From contig NZ_QRDW01000004.1 of assembly GCF_003385955.1 (NCBI RefSeq), positions 310,001 to 374,000 of the forward strand: 64,000 nt of DNA. Direction: 5' to 3'. The translations under genes and the position numbers were made by a program. Positions 16,285 through 25,731 of the stretch are shown here, one piece after another. Source of the stretch: Aestuariispira insulae. Lineage in GTDB: Bacteria; Pseudomonadota; Alphaproteobacteria; UBA8366; Aestuariispiraceae. The notes under the pieces were generated by a model that did not search any database, had not been told where the DNA came from, and worked only from the letters and a program-made list of their open reading frames with translations. Positions within the stretch are counted from its first letter, which is position 1. Every line of letters starts with the position of its first letter.

Positions 16285-17811
16285 ATGGGTCAGGCAAATA
16301 CATTGCCAACGGAAAAGGGCCGCTCGAATGCGGGCGGCCCTTCCAAGAATGGTCAGAAAAAATCAGAGAAAGACATCAACGACAACAACCCGCCGGCGCT
16401 GTATGAAAAACGTCGACGCTGGCACCCGAAAAGGGTTTGGGGCCGTTTCCGACAGATGAAATGGGCCGTGCTGATCGCACTGCTGGGCATCTATTATATT
16501 GCCCCCTGGATCCGCTGGGATCGTGGCGCAGACGCCGCCAACCAGGCCATTCTGGTCGATTTCACCGAAGGCCGCATCTATTTCTTCGCTTTGGAATTCT
16601 GGCAACAGGAATTTTATTATATCACCGGGATATTGATCCTCGCCGCCCTCGGCCTGTTTCTGGCCACGGCGCTTCTGGGGCGTGTCTGGTGCGGCTTTGC
16701 CTGCCCGCAGACCGTCTGGACGGATTTCTTCATCTGGGTTGAGCGTTTCATCGAGGGCGACCGCGCGGCGCGTATCCGCTTGGACGCCGCCCCTTGGAGC
16801 ACTTCCAAGATTGCGAAACGCACACTTAAACATATCATCTGGCTTTTGATTGCTCTGGTCACAGGCGGCGCTTGGATTGCCTATTTTGTCGATGCCCCAA
16901 CCTTGGTATCTGACATTGCCAACTTCACTGTCAGCGGCAACACCCTGTTTTTCGTAGGTCTTTTTACTGCGACCACATATCTACTTGCCGGTTTTGCCCG
17001 TGAGCAGGTCTGCACCTATATGTGTCCCTGGCCGCGCATCCAGGCATCCATGACCGATGAGGATTCGCTGCTTGTCACCTATGAAGTCCCACGCGGTGAA
17101 CCCCGGGCCAAACCTTCACGTGACGGCAATTATGATGACCGTGGCCACTGCATCGACTGTAACAACTGTGTGGTTGTCTGCCCGACCGGCATTGATATCC
17201 GCGACGGCAACCAATTGGAATGTATCGGCTGCGGTTTATGCATTGATGCCTGTGACAATGTCATGGACAAAATCGGCTTGCCGCGCGGTCTTATTTCCTA
17301 TGATTCCGTCAACCGCATGAACGCGCGCCAGCATAATGAGAAGCCAAAACATAAGATATTCCGGCCGCGCACTGTGATCTATGCCGTCTTGATGGTGGCA
17401 GTGGCTGCCATCATGGGATATGTGCTGAGCACGCGGGCCCATCTGGATGTTAACATCCTGCGGGATCGCAATCCGATGTTCGTGCTGATGAAGGATGGTT
17501 CCATCCAGAACGGCTATACCTTCAAGATCCTCAATAAGACCAGGGAGCATCGGGAATATGTTCTGACCCTCGATGGCCTTGTTGGGGCAGGCATGAAAAT
17601 CGCCGGCGATAATGCGGAAACCGATACTCTGATGTTAACTTCAGAGCCGGATAGCGTTCGAAGCTATAAATTGTATGTAAGCGCACCTAAGTCAGTCTTA
17701 AACGGACGAGAATCCACAAAAGTGTTGTTCACGCTGACCGAGACAGGTGCTCGTGAAAACCAGGAAACCGCGCAATATGAGTCGGTTTTCGTCGGACCGA
17801 AAAAGCGCTGA
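16285..17811 (+). CDS. ccoG: cbb3 oxidase accessory iron-sulfur protein CcoG (FixG/RdxA)
   Basis: A 508-residue polytopic membrane protein with two ferredoxin-type 4Fe-4S motifs (CIDCNNCVVVCP from residue 289 and CIGCGLCIDACD about 30 residues later) and further paired cysteines in membrane-proximal segments (GFACPQ and CTYMCPWPR). The C-terminal immunoglobulin-like periplasmic domain is also typical. In related systems CcoG reduces Cu(II) for delivery to the oxidase. It starts the ccoGHIS assembly cluster 26 bases after ccoP. Confidence 0.95.
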   Translation: MGQANTLPTEKGRSNAGGPSKNGQKKSEKDINDNNPPALYEKRRRWHPKRVWGRFRQMKWAVLIALLGIYYIAPWIRWDRGADAANQAILVDFTEGRIYFFALEFWQQEFYYITGILILAALGLFLATALLGRVWCGFACPQTVWTDFFIWVERFIEGDRAARIRLDAAPWSTSKIAKRTLKHIIWLLIALVTGGAWIAYFVDAPTLVSDIANFTVSGNTLFFVGLFTATTYLLAGFAREQVCTYMCPWPRIQASMTDEDSLLVTYEVPRGEPRAKPSRDGNYDDRGHCIDCNNCVVVCPTGIDIRDGNQLECIGCGLCIDACDNVMDKIGLPRGLISYDSVNRMNARQHNEKPKHKIFRPRTVIYAVLMVAVAAIMGYVLSTRAHLDVNILRDRNPMFVLMKDGSIQNGYTFKILNKTREHREYVLTLDGLVGAGMKIAGDNAETDTLMLTSEPDSVRSYKLYVSAPKSVLNGRESTKVLFTLTETGARENQETAQYESVFVGPKKR

Positions 17812-17832
17812 ACCTGGTCGTAAACCGAGAAA

Positions 17833-18345
17833 GTGATGGTAATGGCAATGACACAGTCTCCTAATAAACGCAGCATCATCCCCTATTATTTTGTTGCCTT
17901 TTTCCTGGTAGTGCTCATTGCCAACATCATCATGATCTATATTGCCTTAAGCAGTTGGACCGGCCTGGAAACTAAAAACCATTATGTGAAGGGACTTCAA
18001 TATAACGAAGCCCTTCATGCCCAGGCCAAGCAGGATGCTCTTGGCTGGACATCCCAGGCCAGCCTTGAAGTGATTTCAGGCTTAAGCGGAAAACTGATTG
18101 TCCAGATGGGGCAAGCGGATGGCGAACCGCTGACCCATGCCTCAGTTTTGGTAAAGATCATCCGTCCAACGCATCACGGATTTGACCAGGATCTTAAACT
18201 GGTTGAAACCACCCCCGGCCAATATGAAGGGCAGGTGACCCTGCCTCTGTCTGGGAACTGGGATCTGAAACAGATTGTTGTCCGCGGGGAGGACAGTTTC
18301 CAGAAAATGGATCGGATTTTCGTGGAAGAAAAGGCGGACCAGTAA
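17833..18345 (+). CDS. ccoH: cbb3 oxidase assembly protein CcoH (FixH)
   Basis: A membrane protein of up to 170 residues with one N-terminal helix (about residues 18–40, PYYFVAFFLVVLIANII) and a periplasmic beta-rich FixH domain. Four start codons (GTG 17833, ATG 17836, 17842 and 17848) lie close together and none has a strong ribosome site, so the exact N-terminus is open. It sits 21 bases after ccoG, and the ccoI start follows its stop by 1 base, as in the standard ccoGHIS order. Confidence 0.93.
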   Translation: MMVMAMTQSPNKRSIIPYYFVAFFLVVLIANIIMIYIALSSWTGLETKNHYVKGLQYNEALHAQAKQDALGWTSQASLEVISGLSGKLIVQMGQADGEPLTHASVLVKIIRPTHHGFDQDLKLVETTPGQYEGQVTLPLSGNWDLKQIVVRGEDSFQKMDRIFVEEKADQ

Positions 18346-18346
18346 G

Positions 18347-20620
18347 ATGACTCTGCTGACTGGCGGAAATTGTTGTCCTGTTGTCACGGTCGTTGATTCC
18401 GACGGCCAGGCACGCGAGCGAGCGCTCTATTCCGGCGACCTGTCGCTCTTTGTCCGACAAGGGGACGATCCCGTCAGCGAAATCCGTTTCCTGATTGACG
18501 GCATCCATTGCGGGGGCTGTATCCAGACCATTGAACGAGGTCTTCTTGATCTGGAAGGGGTTGATTTTGCACGCGTGAACCTCTCCACCAGCCGCTTGAC
18601 TGTCAAATGGCAAACAGGGTCTCTTGATCCTTTCCGACTGATTGAACGGCTGGCGGAACTGGGGTACCACGCCGTGCCCTATGATCCGGACCAATTGGAC
18701 CGTGGCCGCGACAGCCGGGAAAAAGGATTATTGCGGGCCATGGCCGTTTCCGGTTTTGCCGCTGCCAACGTCATGCTGCTTTCCGTCGCGGTCTGGGCGG
18801 GCCAGTTTTCAGATATGGGTCCCCATACCAGATCGCTGATGCATTGGCTGTCCGCCCTTGTTGCCATTCCGGCCATCATCTACGCAGGCCGGCCATTTTT
18901 TGACTCGGCATTATCTGTCCTGCGCCATGGCCGGACCAACATGGATGTGCCGATCTCACTGGGGGTCTTGCTGGCCACAGGGATGAGTTTGTCGGAAACC
19001 ATGCGCGGGGCCGAGCATACCTACTTCGATTCCGCGATTACATTGCTGTTTTTTCTGCTGATCGGCCGGTATCTCGATGTCAGAACCCGCGGCAAGGCCA
19101 AGGAAACGGCGGAATATCTTCTTTCACTGAATGCCACAACCATCACCATATTGAACGAAGACGGCCGGACAGAAGATGTACAACCGTCCCAAGTTCGTGC
19201 GGGCATGACTGTATTGGTCGCCAACGGGCAGCGTATCCCGGTCGACGGCACGTTGATGGAAGGCATCTCTGAAGTCGATACAAGTGTTATCACAGGCGAA
19301 TCCGTGCCCCAATCGGCCCGTGAAGGCGACAAGCTTTATGCGGGTACTCTTAATCTCGGCGCCCCGATGACGGTGCATGTGGATGCTGTTGGTGAGGGAA
19401 CCCTGCTGGCGGAGATCTGCCGATTGATGGAATCCGCCGAACAGCGCAAGGGGCTCTATGTCAGCGTAGCTGACAGGATTTCGCGCGCATACGCGCCGAT
19501 TGTCCATGCGCTTGCCGCCATCACATTCTTAGGATGGATGGCTTTTGGCACGATCGGCTGGCAGGAATCCCTGATGGTGGCGATCGCTGTGTTGATCATC
19601 ACCTGTCCCTGTGCGCTCGGCCTGGCGGTGCCTGTGGTGCAGGTTGTTGCCAGCAGTCGTCTCATGAAACAGGGGATATTGCTTAAATCCGGCTCCGCTC
19701 TAGAGCGACTGAACACGGTTAATACCATTGTGTTTGATAAAACCGGAACCCTGACCCTTTCCCAATTATCTCTGATTGCAGGGGAGGGGCATGCTCCTGC
19801 AGATCTGGCACTGGCGGCCTCCGCAGCGGCCAACAGTTCCCATCCCTTGGCCCGGTCCCTCACTGCTGCTGCCGACGGCGGTAATCACTCCAGGTTGACA
19901 GGTGTCCGCGAAGTCCCTGGTTGCGGATTGGAATGGGAAAATGCTCATGGCAAGTTGATGAGACTGGGGTCGCGGCGCTGGCTTGGGATCGAGGAAGATG
20001 ACAACAGCATCGGTGCCGAACTTTGGATGCAGTATCCCGATGGCCACCAGGTTTCCTTCCATTTCGAGGATGGTGCAAAGCTTGATGCCAAAGAAGAGAT
20101 ACTCCAGCTCCGCTCTTTGGGTTATGAAGTTCATCTTCTGTCCGGCGACCGTGAGGCAACGGTCCGCCATCTTGCCCGGCAGCTTGGGATTGATCACTGG
20201 AAAGCCGCTTGCAGCCCCGGCGATAAAGTCGCTATGTTGGAAAACCTAGCCCGTCGAGGTCGGATAACGGCCATGGTGGGGGACGGCATAAATGATGCGC
20301 CGGCACTGGCTTCGGCCCATGTTTCCCTATCACCCACATCCGCAGCAGATGTTAGCCAAAACACGGCCGATATCGTGTTTCAGGGAGACCTGCTGCATCC
20401 GGTCAGGGAATCCCTGTTGACCGCGAAAAGGGCCACCAGCCTGGTCCAGCAGAATTTTGCCTTGGCCTTCCTTTACAATATCCTGACAGTTCCCTTGGCG
20501 GTTGCCGGATTTGTTACCCCGTTGATCGCGGCGATCGCCATGTCATCCTCGTCCATTCTTGTTGTCGCCAACGCGCTTAGGTTAGGCGGTTTCAACCGTT
20601 TGCCAAGCAATCGGAATTAG
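18347..20620 (+). CDS. ccoI: Copper-translocating P-type ATPase for cbb3 oxidase (CcoI/FixI)
   Basis: A 757-residue P1B-type ATPase. The N-terminal heavy-metal domain carries CGGC (55–58) and an extra cysteine pair at residues 9–10. The transmembrane metal site is CPC (420–422), the phosphorylated aspartate is D464 in DKTGT, and GDGINDAPAL lies near the C-terminus. It exports copper to the periplasm for CuB insertion. ATG 18347, 1 base after the ccoH stop, is preferred over an in-frame start at 18275 inside ccoH; the two genes are probably translationally coupled. Confidence 0.95.
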   Translation: MTLLTGGNCCPVVTVVDSDGQARERALYSGDLSLFVRQGDDPVSEIRFLIDGIHCGGCIQTIERGLLDLEGVDFARVNLSTSRLTVKWQTGSLDPFRLIERLAELGYHAVPYDPDQLDRGRDSREKGLLRAMAVSGFAAANVMLLSVAVWAGQFSDMGPHTRSLMHWLSALVAIPAIIYAGRPFFDSALSVLRHGRTNMDVPISLGVLLATGMSLSETMRGAEHTYFDSAITLLFFLLIGRYLDVRTRGKAKETAEYLLSLNATTITILNEDGRTEDVQPSQVRAGMTVLVANGQRIPVDGTLMEGISEVDTSVITGESVPQSAREGDKLYAGTLNLGAPMTVHVDAVGEGTLLAEICRLMESAEQRKGLYVSVADRISRAYAPIVHALAAITFLGWMAFGTIGWQESLMVAIAVLIITCPCALGLAVPVVQVVASSRLMKQGILLKSGSALERLNTVNTIVFDKTGTLTLSQLSLIAGEGHAPADLALAASAAANSSHPLARSLTAAADGGNHSRLTGVREVPGCGLEWENAHGKLMRLGSRRWLGIEEDDNSIGAELWMQYPDGHQVSFHFEDGAKLDAKEEILQLRSLGYEVHLLSGDREATVRHLARQLGIDHWKAACSPGDKVAMLENLARRGRITAMVGDGINDAPALASAHVSLSPTSAADVSQNTADIVFQGDLLHPVRESLLTAKRATSLVQQNFALAFLYNILTVPLAVAGFVTPLIAAIAMSSSSILVVANALRLGGFNRLPSNRN

Positions 20621-20625
20621 TCGCG

Positions 20626-20838
20626 ATGGACGGGCTGCTTATACTCATACCGATTGCTCTGGGCTTGGGGTTGGTCGGACTGGTCGCCTTTCTCTGGTCC
20701 GTCCGTTCCGGACAGTTTGAAGATCTTGAGGGTGCAGCCCATCGTGTTTTGTTTGATGATGACCAGGGCAAGGCAAAGGCACCAAAGAAAGAAGGTGTCA
20801 GCCATCTGCCGAACAAGAGCAGTCAAAAAGAAAAATAG
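20626..20838 (+). CDS. ccoS: cbb3-type oxidase assembly protein CcoS
   Basis: A 70-residue protein with one N-terminal membrane helix (about 4–26) followed by WSVRSGQFEDLEGAAHRVL, a segment highly characteristic of CcoS, and a basic lysine-rich tail. CcoS is required for cofactor insertion into the oxidase in studied species. It starts 5 bases after ccoI and is the last cco gene; its stop abuts the stop of the converging cheZ gene. Confidence 0.93.
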   Translation: MDGLLILIPIALGLGLVGLVAFLWSVRSGQFEDLEGAAHRVLFDDDQGKAKAPKKEGVSHLPNKSSQKEK

Positions 20839-21597
20839 TCAGTCGAACAATTTGTCGATTTCGTCCTGGGTGATTCCCTGGCCCTCCATTTGCGGACCAG
20901 CCAGCAGATCCGCATCCGGATCGTCCTCCATCGCGCCGCCGGTAGGCACCGGCAGGTCGGCGAAGGCCTGCAGTCCCCAGATATCGATCATGGCTCGGAT
21001 ACGCTCTTCGACAAAATGCATGGTCTTAACAACCTTATTGATCCGCTGGCCGGTGATATCCTGGAAGTTACAAGCCTCCATGATGGTCGTCAGCTGGGAA
21101 GCGATTTTGTCCGAGAGGGTGATGATATCCTCATCCTCATGGGCGAGGGCGGCAATTTGAGTGATTTCTTTTTCAATTGTCTCGGTCGCTTCCAGGATTT
21201 GGTTGGTGGCGCCCTCTGTCGCCATCACAATCGCATCCAATTCGCCGCTGGCATCCTGCAAACGATCATCCTCAGCATCCGGGTGGCGGATCTGGGCAAG
21301 CTCGGTTTTTGTCCGGGCAATCGTGCGGACCATTTGCGCCAATTCGATCCGAAGGTCCCGGTCCAGATCTGCATCCGCCTCTGGCAAGCCATTGCCAGAA
21401 CCGGCCATAGTGGCACCACCATTACGCATTTCGGCAATGTCTGCTCTCAATGCTCTGATTTCATTCATGAGATCCACTGGCGAGAAACCATCAGCTGATT
21501 CCATTCCTGCAGCAAATTGCAGCCCCGGATCGACAACACCTTCCGCCTGCATCCGCTTTTCAATGGAATAGACCTTACGCGGCTCGTGCGATGACAT
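20839..21597 (-). CDS. cheZ: Chemotaxis protein phosphatase CheZ
   Basis: A 252-residue mostly helical cytosolic protein. The segment ACNFQDITGQRINKVV matches the CheZ active-site helix, where the Asp and Gln dephosphorylate CheY-P, and the C-terminal ITQDEIDKLFD resembles the CheY-docking tail. A central acidic linker (DDDPDADLL) joins them. ATG 21597 with GAGGGAGA upstream is preferred over TTG 21615. It is alone here, with no other chemotaxis gene nearby, and converges tail to tail with ccoS. It implies a motile organism. Confidence 0.88.
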   Translation of the reverse strand: MSSHEPRKVYSIEKRMQAEGVVDPGLQFAAGMESADGFSPVDLMNEIRALRADIAEMRNGGATMAGSGNGLPEADADLDRDLRIELAQMVRTIARTKTELAQIRHPDAEDDRLQDASGELDAIVMATEGATNQILEATETIEKEITQIAALAHEDEDIITLSDKIASQLTTIMEACNFQDITGQRINKVVKTMHFVEERIRAMIDIWGLQAFADLPVPTGGAMEDDPDADLLAGPQMEGQGITQDEIDKLFD

Positions 21598-21761
21598 GCC
21601 AAATCTCCCTCTCAAGGCCCGGTCAACACGGCATCGATCCGGCAGAAACTAATAGCCGACATTCGATGGTTAACAAGTGTAGGTAAAAAACCTGTTTGGT
21701 TTCAAGTCATCAAATAGTTACAGATGCATTCAGTGCAAAAAGGGCAGGGTATAAATGAAAG

Positions 21762-21795
21762 AAAAAGGCCACTTCAAAACTGAAGTGGCCTTTTT
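21762..21795 (-). terminator. Terminator of tRNA-Asn
   Basis: A perfect 15-bp inverted repeat (21762–21776 with 21781–21795) with a 4-base loop ends in a T5 tract. It lies 5 bases past the tRNA 3' end on the minus strand. Confidence 0.9.
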
Positions 21796-21800
21796 AAAAC

Positions 21801-21876
21801 TGGCTCCGGCGACAGGACTCGAACCTGTGACCCAGCGATTAACAGTCGCTTGCTCTACCAACTGAGCTACACCGGA
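21801..21876 (-). tRNA. tRNA-Asn (GTT)
   Basis: A 76-base tRNA with encoded CCA. The 7-bp acceptor stem begins TCCGGTG, the T loop is GGTTCGAGTCC and the anticodon loop CTGTTAA places GTT at the anticodon, reading Asn codons. A promoter (21927–21955) and a terminator (21762–21795) bracket it, so it is a single-gene unit. Confidence 0.97.
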
Positions 21877-22229
21877 TTAATCTGTTTTGCCGTTGTGGAA
21901 ACTGTGTTTCCCCGTCGGCGAGGCGGTATATAGCAATAGGATTTGGCTTTGCCAATACGTCATTTTCATAAAAATTACAAAAAAGTGCATCCTCACCCAA
22001 AAACCCTTAATTTCTGCGACTTTGGAAGCGAAAAAAATCTTCCTGACTTTTGCTGGGTGACAAATCCCTACGATTTCGTCTTTAATCCTTTTCGCCAAAA
22101 GGGTGAATCATTTCCTTTCGCCTGCAATATCAGTCATATGGGTTGGTTCCACCTTCCGTTATCATATAAACTTAATCAATCCGGCTTACCAAACTTCGTA
22201 AGCCCATCCATCCGGCTGGCACAGGCAAT
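21877..22229. other. Intergenic region between tRNA-Asn and the DUF115 gene
   Basis: The region holds the minus-strand tRNA promoter and, presumably, a plus-strand promoter for the DUF115 gene that I could not place. It is A/T-rich with stop codons in all frames, and open frames in it are short with no coding character. Confidence 0.5.
21927..21955 (-). promoter_or_regulatory. Sigma-70-like promoter of tRNA-Asn
   Basis: Read on the minus strand: TTGGCA, a 17-base spacer, TATATA. Predicted start near 21920, leaving a 5' leader of about 44 bases before the tRNA. Confidence 0.75.
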
Positions 22230-24524
22230 ATGACGCAAGACACCCGTACCCCAATCTCTGAAGGCATGACGCTTTTTTCATCCAATTTGCGGGCATTGAG
22301 CCCCCATATCAGACCGGGATTGATGGAGCGGCTGGAAAAGGAGCCACCGCTAAATGTTAAAGCGGTCCGGCTTTCAAATGGCCGCCACAATATGACGGTG
22401 GAAGGCAATGCCGTATATGTGCCAGATGCGGAAACCTTCGCCGAGGAACAATTGCAGGCCTATGGTGAATCACCAATGCGCCTCAGCTATTCCTTGGCGG
22501 GTTTGAAATCCTTGGATACCAGTGGCCCGGATGATGATAATGATGAATTCTCTCTATCGATCATCAAACATCTGCAAAAGAAAATCCAAGCGCCGCTCTC
22601 TGATGAGCCAGCCCCAGACGCCATCGCGGGATATGGCCTGAGCCTTGGTCTCGGCCTGGGCCTTCATCTGCAAGGGCTCGTAACATCGCACAATTTCCGA
22701 GACCTGATCATTTTCGACCCCTGTCTGGATACATTGCGATGTTCAATGCATGTGATTGATTGGGTTCCCATCGTCGAAACGCTTGAAGCGCGGGGAGGAC
22801 GGATCAAATTCCTATTTGAAATGGACCCTGATTTGGCTGCAAAAGCGATCATGGCTTTCATGCGCGAGGAAAACTTCGGTTTGATTGATGGAAGTTACAT
22901 CTTCCGCCACTATCCGTTGCCGGTTATTCAGCAGACAATGCGACACCTTTCCAATCTGAAATCCGATCTCATCATCTACAACGGCTGGCTGGAAGATGAG
23001 ATGATCCATTTTAAAAATGGCATGCGCAATTTCCTGTATCGGGACCTGCGTCTGCTCGACCATCCGCTCAGCACTGAAAAGAACTGCCCGGCTTTCATCA
23101 TTGGCAGTGGGCCTTCATTGTCTCAGGATATCGAAACCATCAAAAATTTGCGGGAAAAGGCCGTTATCTTCAGTTGCGGCTCTTCCATCCGAATTCTTCT
23201 GTCCCACGGTATCAAACCTGATTTTCACTGCGAATTGGAAAATGTGTTTTCAACGGTCCCCGTCATTGCAGAGGTCGCGGGGAAGTTTGATCTTTCAGGC
23301 ATCACGCTGATTGCATCAACAACGGTGCATCCCGCTGTCTTTAACTTCTTTGAAGATCATGTGGTGTTTTTCCGGGAAGGTGGCGGCGCTGTACGCTGGA
23401 TGCAACAGGATCGAAGCCAGCTTTCCCATGCCTCTCCCTCTTGCACAAATGCCGGTGCCCGCGTCGCCATCCAAATGGGCTTTGCCAACCTGTATCTTTT
23501 CGGAATTGATCTCGGCAGCACCAATCCTGCAAAGCATCATGCCGAGGGTTCCATTTACACCAGTTTAGCCGATGCCAGCGAACGTGATCGCGTCAAGGAT
23601 ATGAAGCTGGCGATCGAAAACTACCCGCTCACATGTGAAGGAAATTTCAGAGAATTGGTGCATACCAGCCCCTTGATGACCTTCATGAAAAACAGCCTTG
23701 AATTACTGGCGCTCACCATGCCCGAAGTCACCATAATCAATTGCAGTGACGGTGCAGCGATTGCGGGTACCAAACCTTTGAGATCGGCGAAAATCATCCT
23801 TTCAGAAGAAGCCGATCATCTGGAATCCAAAGACCGATTATTAAAAAGCCTGGAGCAAATCGGGAAAGGCAGCTTCATCAGTGTGGACTATCTCCAGAAA
23901 CTGGAAGATTCCCTCGTTGAGTGGAATCGCCGTTTTCATGCGATTTGCCTATCGGACGACTGCCGGGATTTCCTCGAGTTTCATGATTCCATCCGCGAAT
24001 TATGTGATTTGACATTACCGACAGGCGATATCGATCAGTTTGACCGGGCGACCCGGATTCTTATGAGCGGCACATTGTTAAAGATCCTGCATTTTGTACG
24101 TTTCCATGACTTGAGAATGAGCGATGAACATCGCAAACGTTTTTATGAAGATGTCCGGGAAACTCTATTCGCGTCGCTGCCGGAACTGGAAGCGCGGCAA
24201 ATTGAGATTATTCGTCATTTTAGAAATCGTCTATTCCGCCGCTCAGCGAACGAATCGCAGGATCTGGATCTGATGGACCAGCATTTCCTATCCGAACTTT
24301 GCGACGAGGCGGGGTTTACCAACGATACAAAATTGCTGGACAAAATCACCCGAACAGCGCTTGAACAGGCCCAACTGCCCCCCAAACTCATTCATTCGAT
24401 CCAATCAGCTTTTTACTATCAGGGAAGATCTGAGGACCTTGAGCGAATCTGTTCAAGTGAAGATGCGGAATCTTCTGACATGGCAAAACAGTTGATCGCC
24501 CGACCGTTCAAACCTGCTCTTTAG
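22230..24524 (+). CDS. DUF115 / motility accessory factor-like protein (putative flagellin glycosyltransferase)
   Basis: A 764-residue cytosolic protein. Its centre (about residues 285–460) carries the DUF115 fold: AFIIGSGPSLSQDIETI with a glycine-rich nucleotide-sugar-type loop, the FSCGSSIRILLSHGIKPDF segment and NLYLFGIDLGST. Maf proteins with this core attach nonulosonic acids to flagellin in several flagellated bacteria. The flanking N- and C-terminal parts are helical and not assigned. No flagellin or sugar-synthesis genes are nearby, so the flagellar role is inferred from family and from cheZ 600 bases away. Codon use resembles its neighbours. Confidence 0.8.
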   Translation: MTQDTRTPISEGMTLFSSNLRALSPHIRPGLMERLEKEPPLNVKAVRLSNGRHNMTVEGNAVYVPDAETFAEEQLQAYGESPMRLSYSLAGLKSLDTSGPDDDNDEFSLSIIKHLQKKIQAPLSDEPAPDAIAGYGLSLGLGLGLHLQGLVTSHNFRDLIIFDPCLDTLRCSMHVIDWVPIVETLEARGGRIKFLFEMDPDLAAKAIMAFMREENFGLIDGSYIFRHYPLPVIQQTMRHLSNLKSDLIIYNGWLEDEMIHFKNGMRNFLYRDLRLLDHPLSTEKNCPAFIIGSGPSLSQDIETIKNLREKAVIFSCGSSIRILLSHGIKPDFHCELENVFSTVPVIAEVAGKFDLSGITLIASTTVHPAVFNFFEDHVVFFREGGGAVRWMQQDRSQLSHASPSCTNAGARVAIQMGFANLYLFGIDLGSTNPAKHHAEGSIYTSLADASERDRVKDMKLAIENYPLTCEGNFRELVHTSPLMTFMKNSLELLALTMPEVTIINCSDGAAIAGTKPLRSAKIILSEEADHLESKDRLLKSLEQIGKGSFISVDYLQKLEDSLVEWNRRFHAICLSDDCRDFLEFHDSIRELCDLTLPTGDIDQFDRATRILMSGTLLKILHFVRFHDLRMSDEHRKRFYEDVRETLFASLPELEARQIEIIRHFRNRLFRRSANESQDLDLMDQHFLSELCDEAGFTNDTKLLDKITRTALEQAQLPPKLIHSIQSAFYYQGRSEDLERICSSEDAESSDMAKQLIARPFKPAL

Positions 24525-24688
24525 TTTTGGCCCCAGAAAAAATCACCTAAGTCCTCGATAGAGGAAAACAGGTTAAACAGCCCAATTCCTTAATAAACTG
24601 CAAGTAAACCTGAAATATCAACAATGAAGGCCCCAAAAACGCCTTCACGCATTTAATTCCGGTATCCTATTGAGATTTTAAGGAAATT

Positions 24689-24763
24689 TGGAGGCGCGAC
24701 CCGGAATCGAACCGGGGTCCCGGGATTTGCAATCCCGTGCATAAGCCACTCTGCCATCGCGCC
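24689..24763 (-). tRNA. tRNA-Cys (GCA)
   Basis: A 75-base tRNA with encoded CCA. The acceptor stem GGCGCGA/TCGCGCC is perfect, the discriminator base is U as expected for tRNA-Cys, and the anticodon loop TTGCAAA gives GCA. The T arm is GGTTCGATTCC. It lies between the DUF115 gene and the PIMT-like gene, opposite to both. Confidence 0.97.
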
Positions 24764-24823
24764 CCCGATCATCATGCCTGAAACCAGAAGGCCCAAGCAT
24801 GGCATGTCCGTCGGGACGACGCT

Positions 24824-24852
24824 GATATACGCATCCCCGAGGGACGGGTCAA
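24824..24852 (-). promoter_or_regulatory. Sigma-70-like promoter of tRNA-Cys
   Basis: Read on the minus strand: TTGACC, a 17-base spacer, TATATC. Predicted start near 24817, about 54 bases before the tRNA. A GC-rich stretch follows the -10, like a stringent-response discriminator. Confidence 0.75.
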
Positions 24853-24984
24853 GCGCAACATTTCAGTTACAAAAAACTTTTCTCTCTAAACCCGCCAACA
24901 GATTGCAATAGCGTGGATTGCAACCTATAACTCTGTGAACTTTATTTTTATTGTATTTCCAAAGTCTCAGGAGAAGTCAGGGTC

Positions 24985-25638
24985 ATGGATTTTGCCGTAG
25001 CCCGTCGGAACATGGTCGAGTGCCAGTTGCGCACAAACAAAGTCACCGACGAACGCCTGTTGTCCGCCGTGAGTGAACTGCCGCGCGAAGCATTCGTGCC
25101 CAGCTCCAAGAATTCGCTGGCCTATATTGATGAGGATCTTGAAGTATCCAAGGGTCGATACTTAATGGAACCCATGGCCATGGCACGTCTCATCCAGGCG
25201 GTTCAGATCAGCGAAAACGATTCTGTTTTGGTGATAGGTGCCGCCACTGGATACATGTCTGCGGTAGCCGGCAAATTGGGTGGGCCTGTTTTTGCCTTGG
25301 AAAGCCAGGAAGACCTCGCCGCAGACGCTTCGCGTGCGTTAACCGACCTTGCTCTCGACAATGTCGTTGTTGTTGACGGCGTCCTGAATGCCGGTTGTCC
25401 GGCACATGCGCCATTTGATGTGATCCTGTTTCAAGGTGCTGTGGAAGAAATACCGACCGCCATTCTGGATCAGCTAAATGAAGGCGGCCGCATGGGGGCT
25501 GTTATCGGCACAGAGGGATCCGTTGGGCGGGCCTCGCTTTTCTGGAAACAAAATGGTGTGGTTTCTGACCGCGTCTTGTTCGACGCCAACATCAAGAACC
25601 TTCCCGGTTTCGAAAAGCCGAAGGGTTTTGAATTTTAG
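24985..25638 (+). CDS. Divergent protein-L-isoaspartate methyltransferase family protein
   Basis: A 217-residue class I methyltransferase of the PIMT family. The N-terminus (ARRNMVECQLRTNKVTDERLL) and motif I (VLVIGAATGYMS, about residues 82–93) fit the family. However, the family's hallmark GQTISQP substrate loop is replaced by GRYLMEP, so isoaspartate repair activity is doubtful. A canonical pcm gene is present at 47277. This type usually sits directly upstream of a TolC-like gene in alphaproteobacteria, as here, so it may serve a different substrate. AGGAG precedes the ATG. Confidence 0.82.
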   Translation: MDFAVARRNMVECQLRTNKVTDERLLSAVSELPREAFVPSSKNSLAYIDEDLEVSKGRYLMEPMAMARLIQAVQISENDSVLVIGAATGYMSAVAGKLGGPVFALESQEDLAADASRALTDLALDNVVVVDGVLNAGCPAHAPFDVILFQGAVEEIPTAILDQLNEGGRMGAVIGTEGSVGRASLFWKQNGVVSDRVLFDANIKNLPGFEKPKGFEF

Positions 25639-25731
25639 AGACTATTTTTTGGGCATTCAGGAAGCGTTCAGCTCTGTGCCCCGGTGATGGATGTCATCGA
25701 AAACCGCAACAAAGGAATTAGGGGGTAGGGT

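Larger units (their letters stand above)
24525..24984. other. Intergenic region containing tRNA-Cys
   Basis: Apart from tRNA-Cys (24689–24763) and its promoter (24824–24852), the 460 bases hold A/T-rich sequence upstream of the PIMT-like gene, likely its promoter. No open frame of note and no clear hairpin were seen. Confidence 0.5.
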
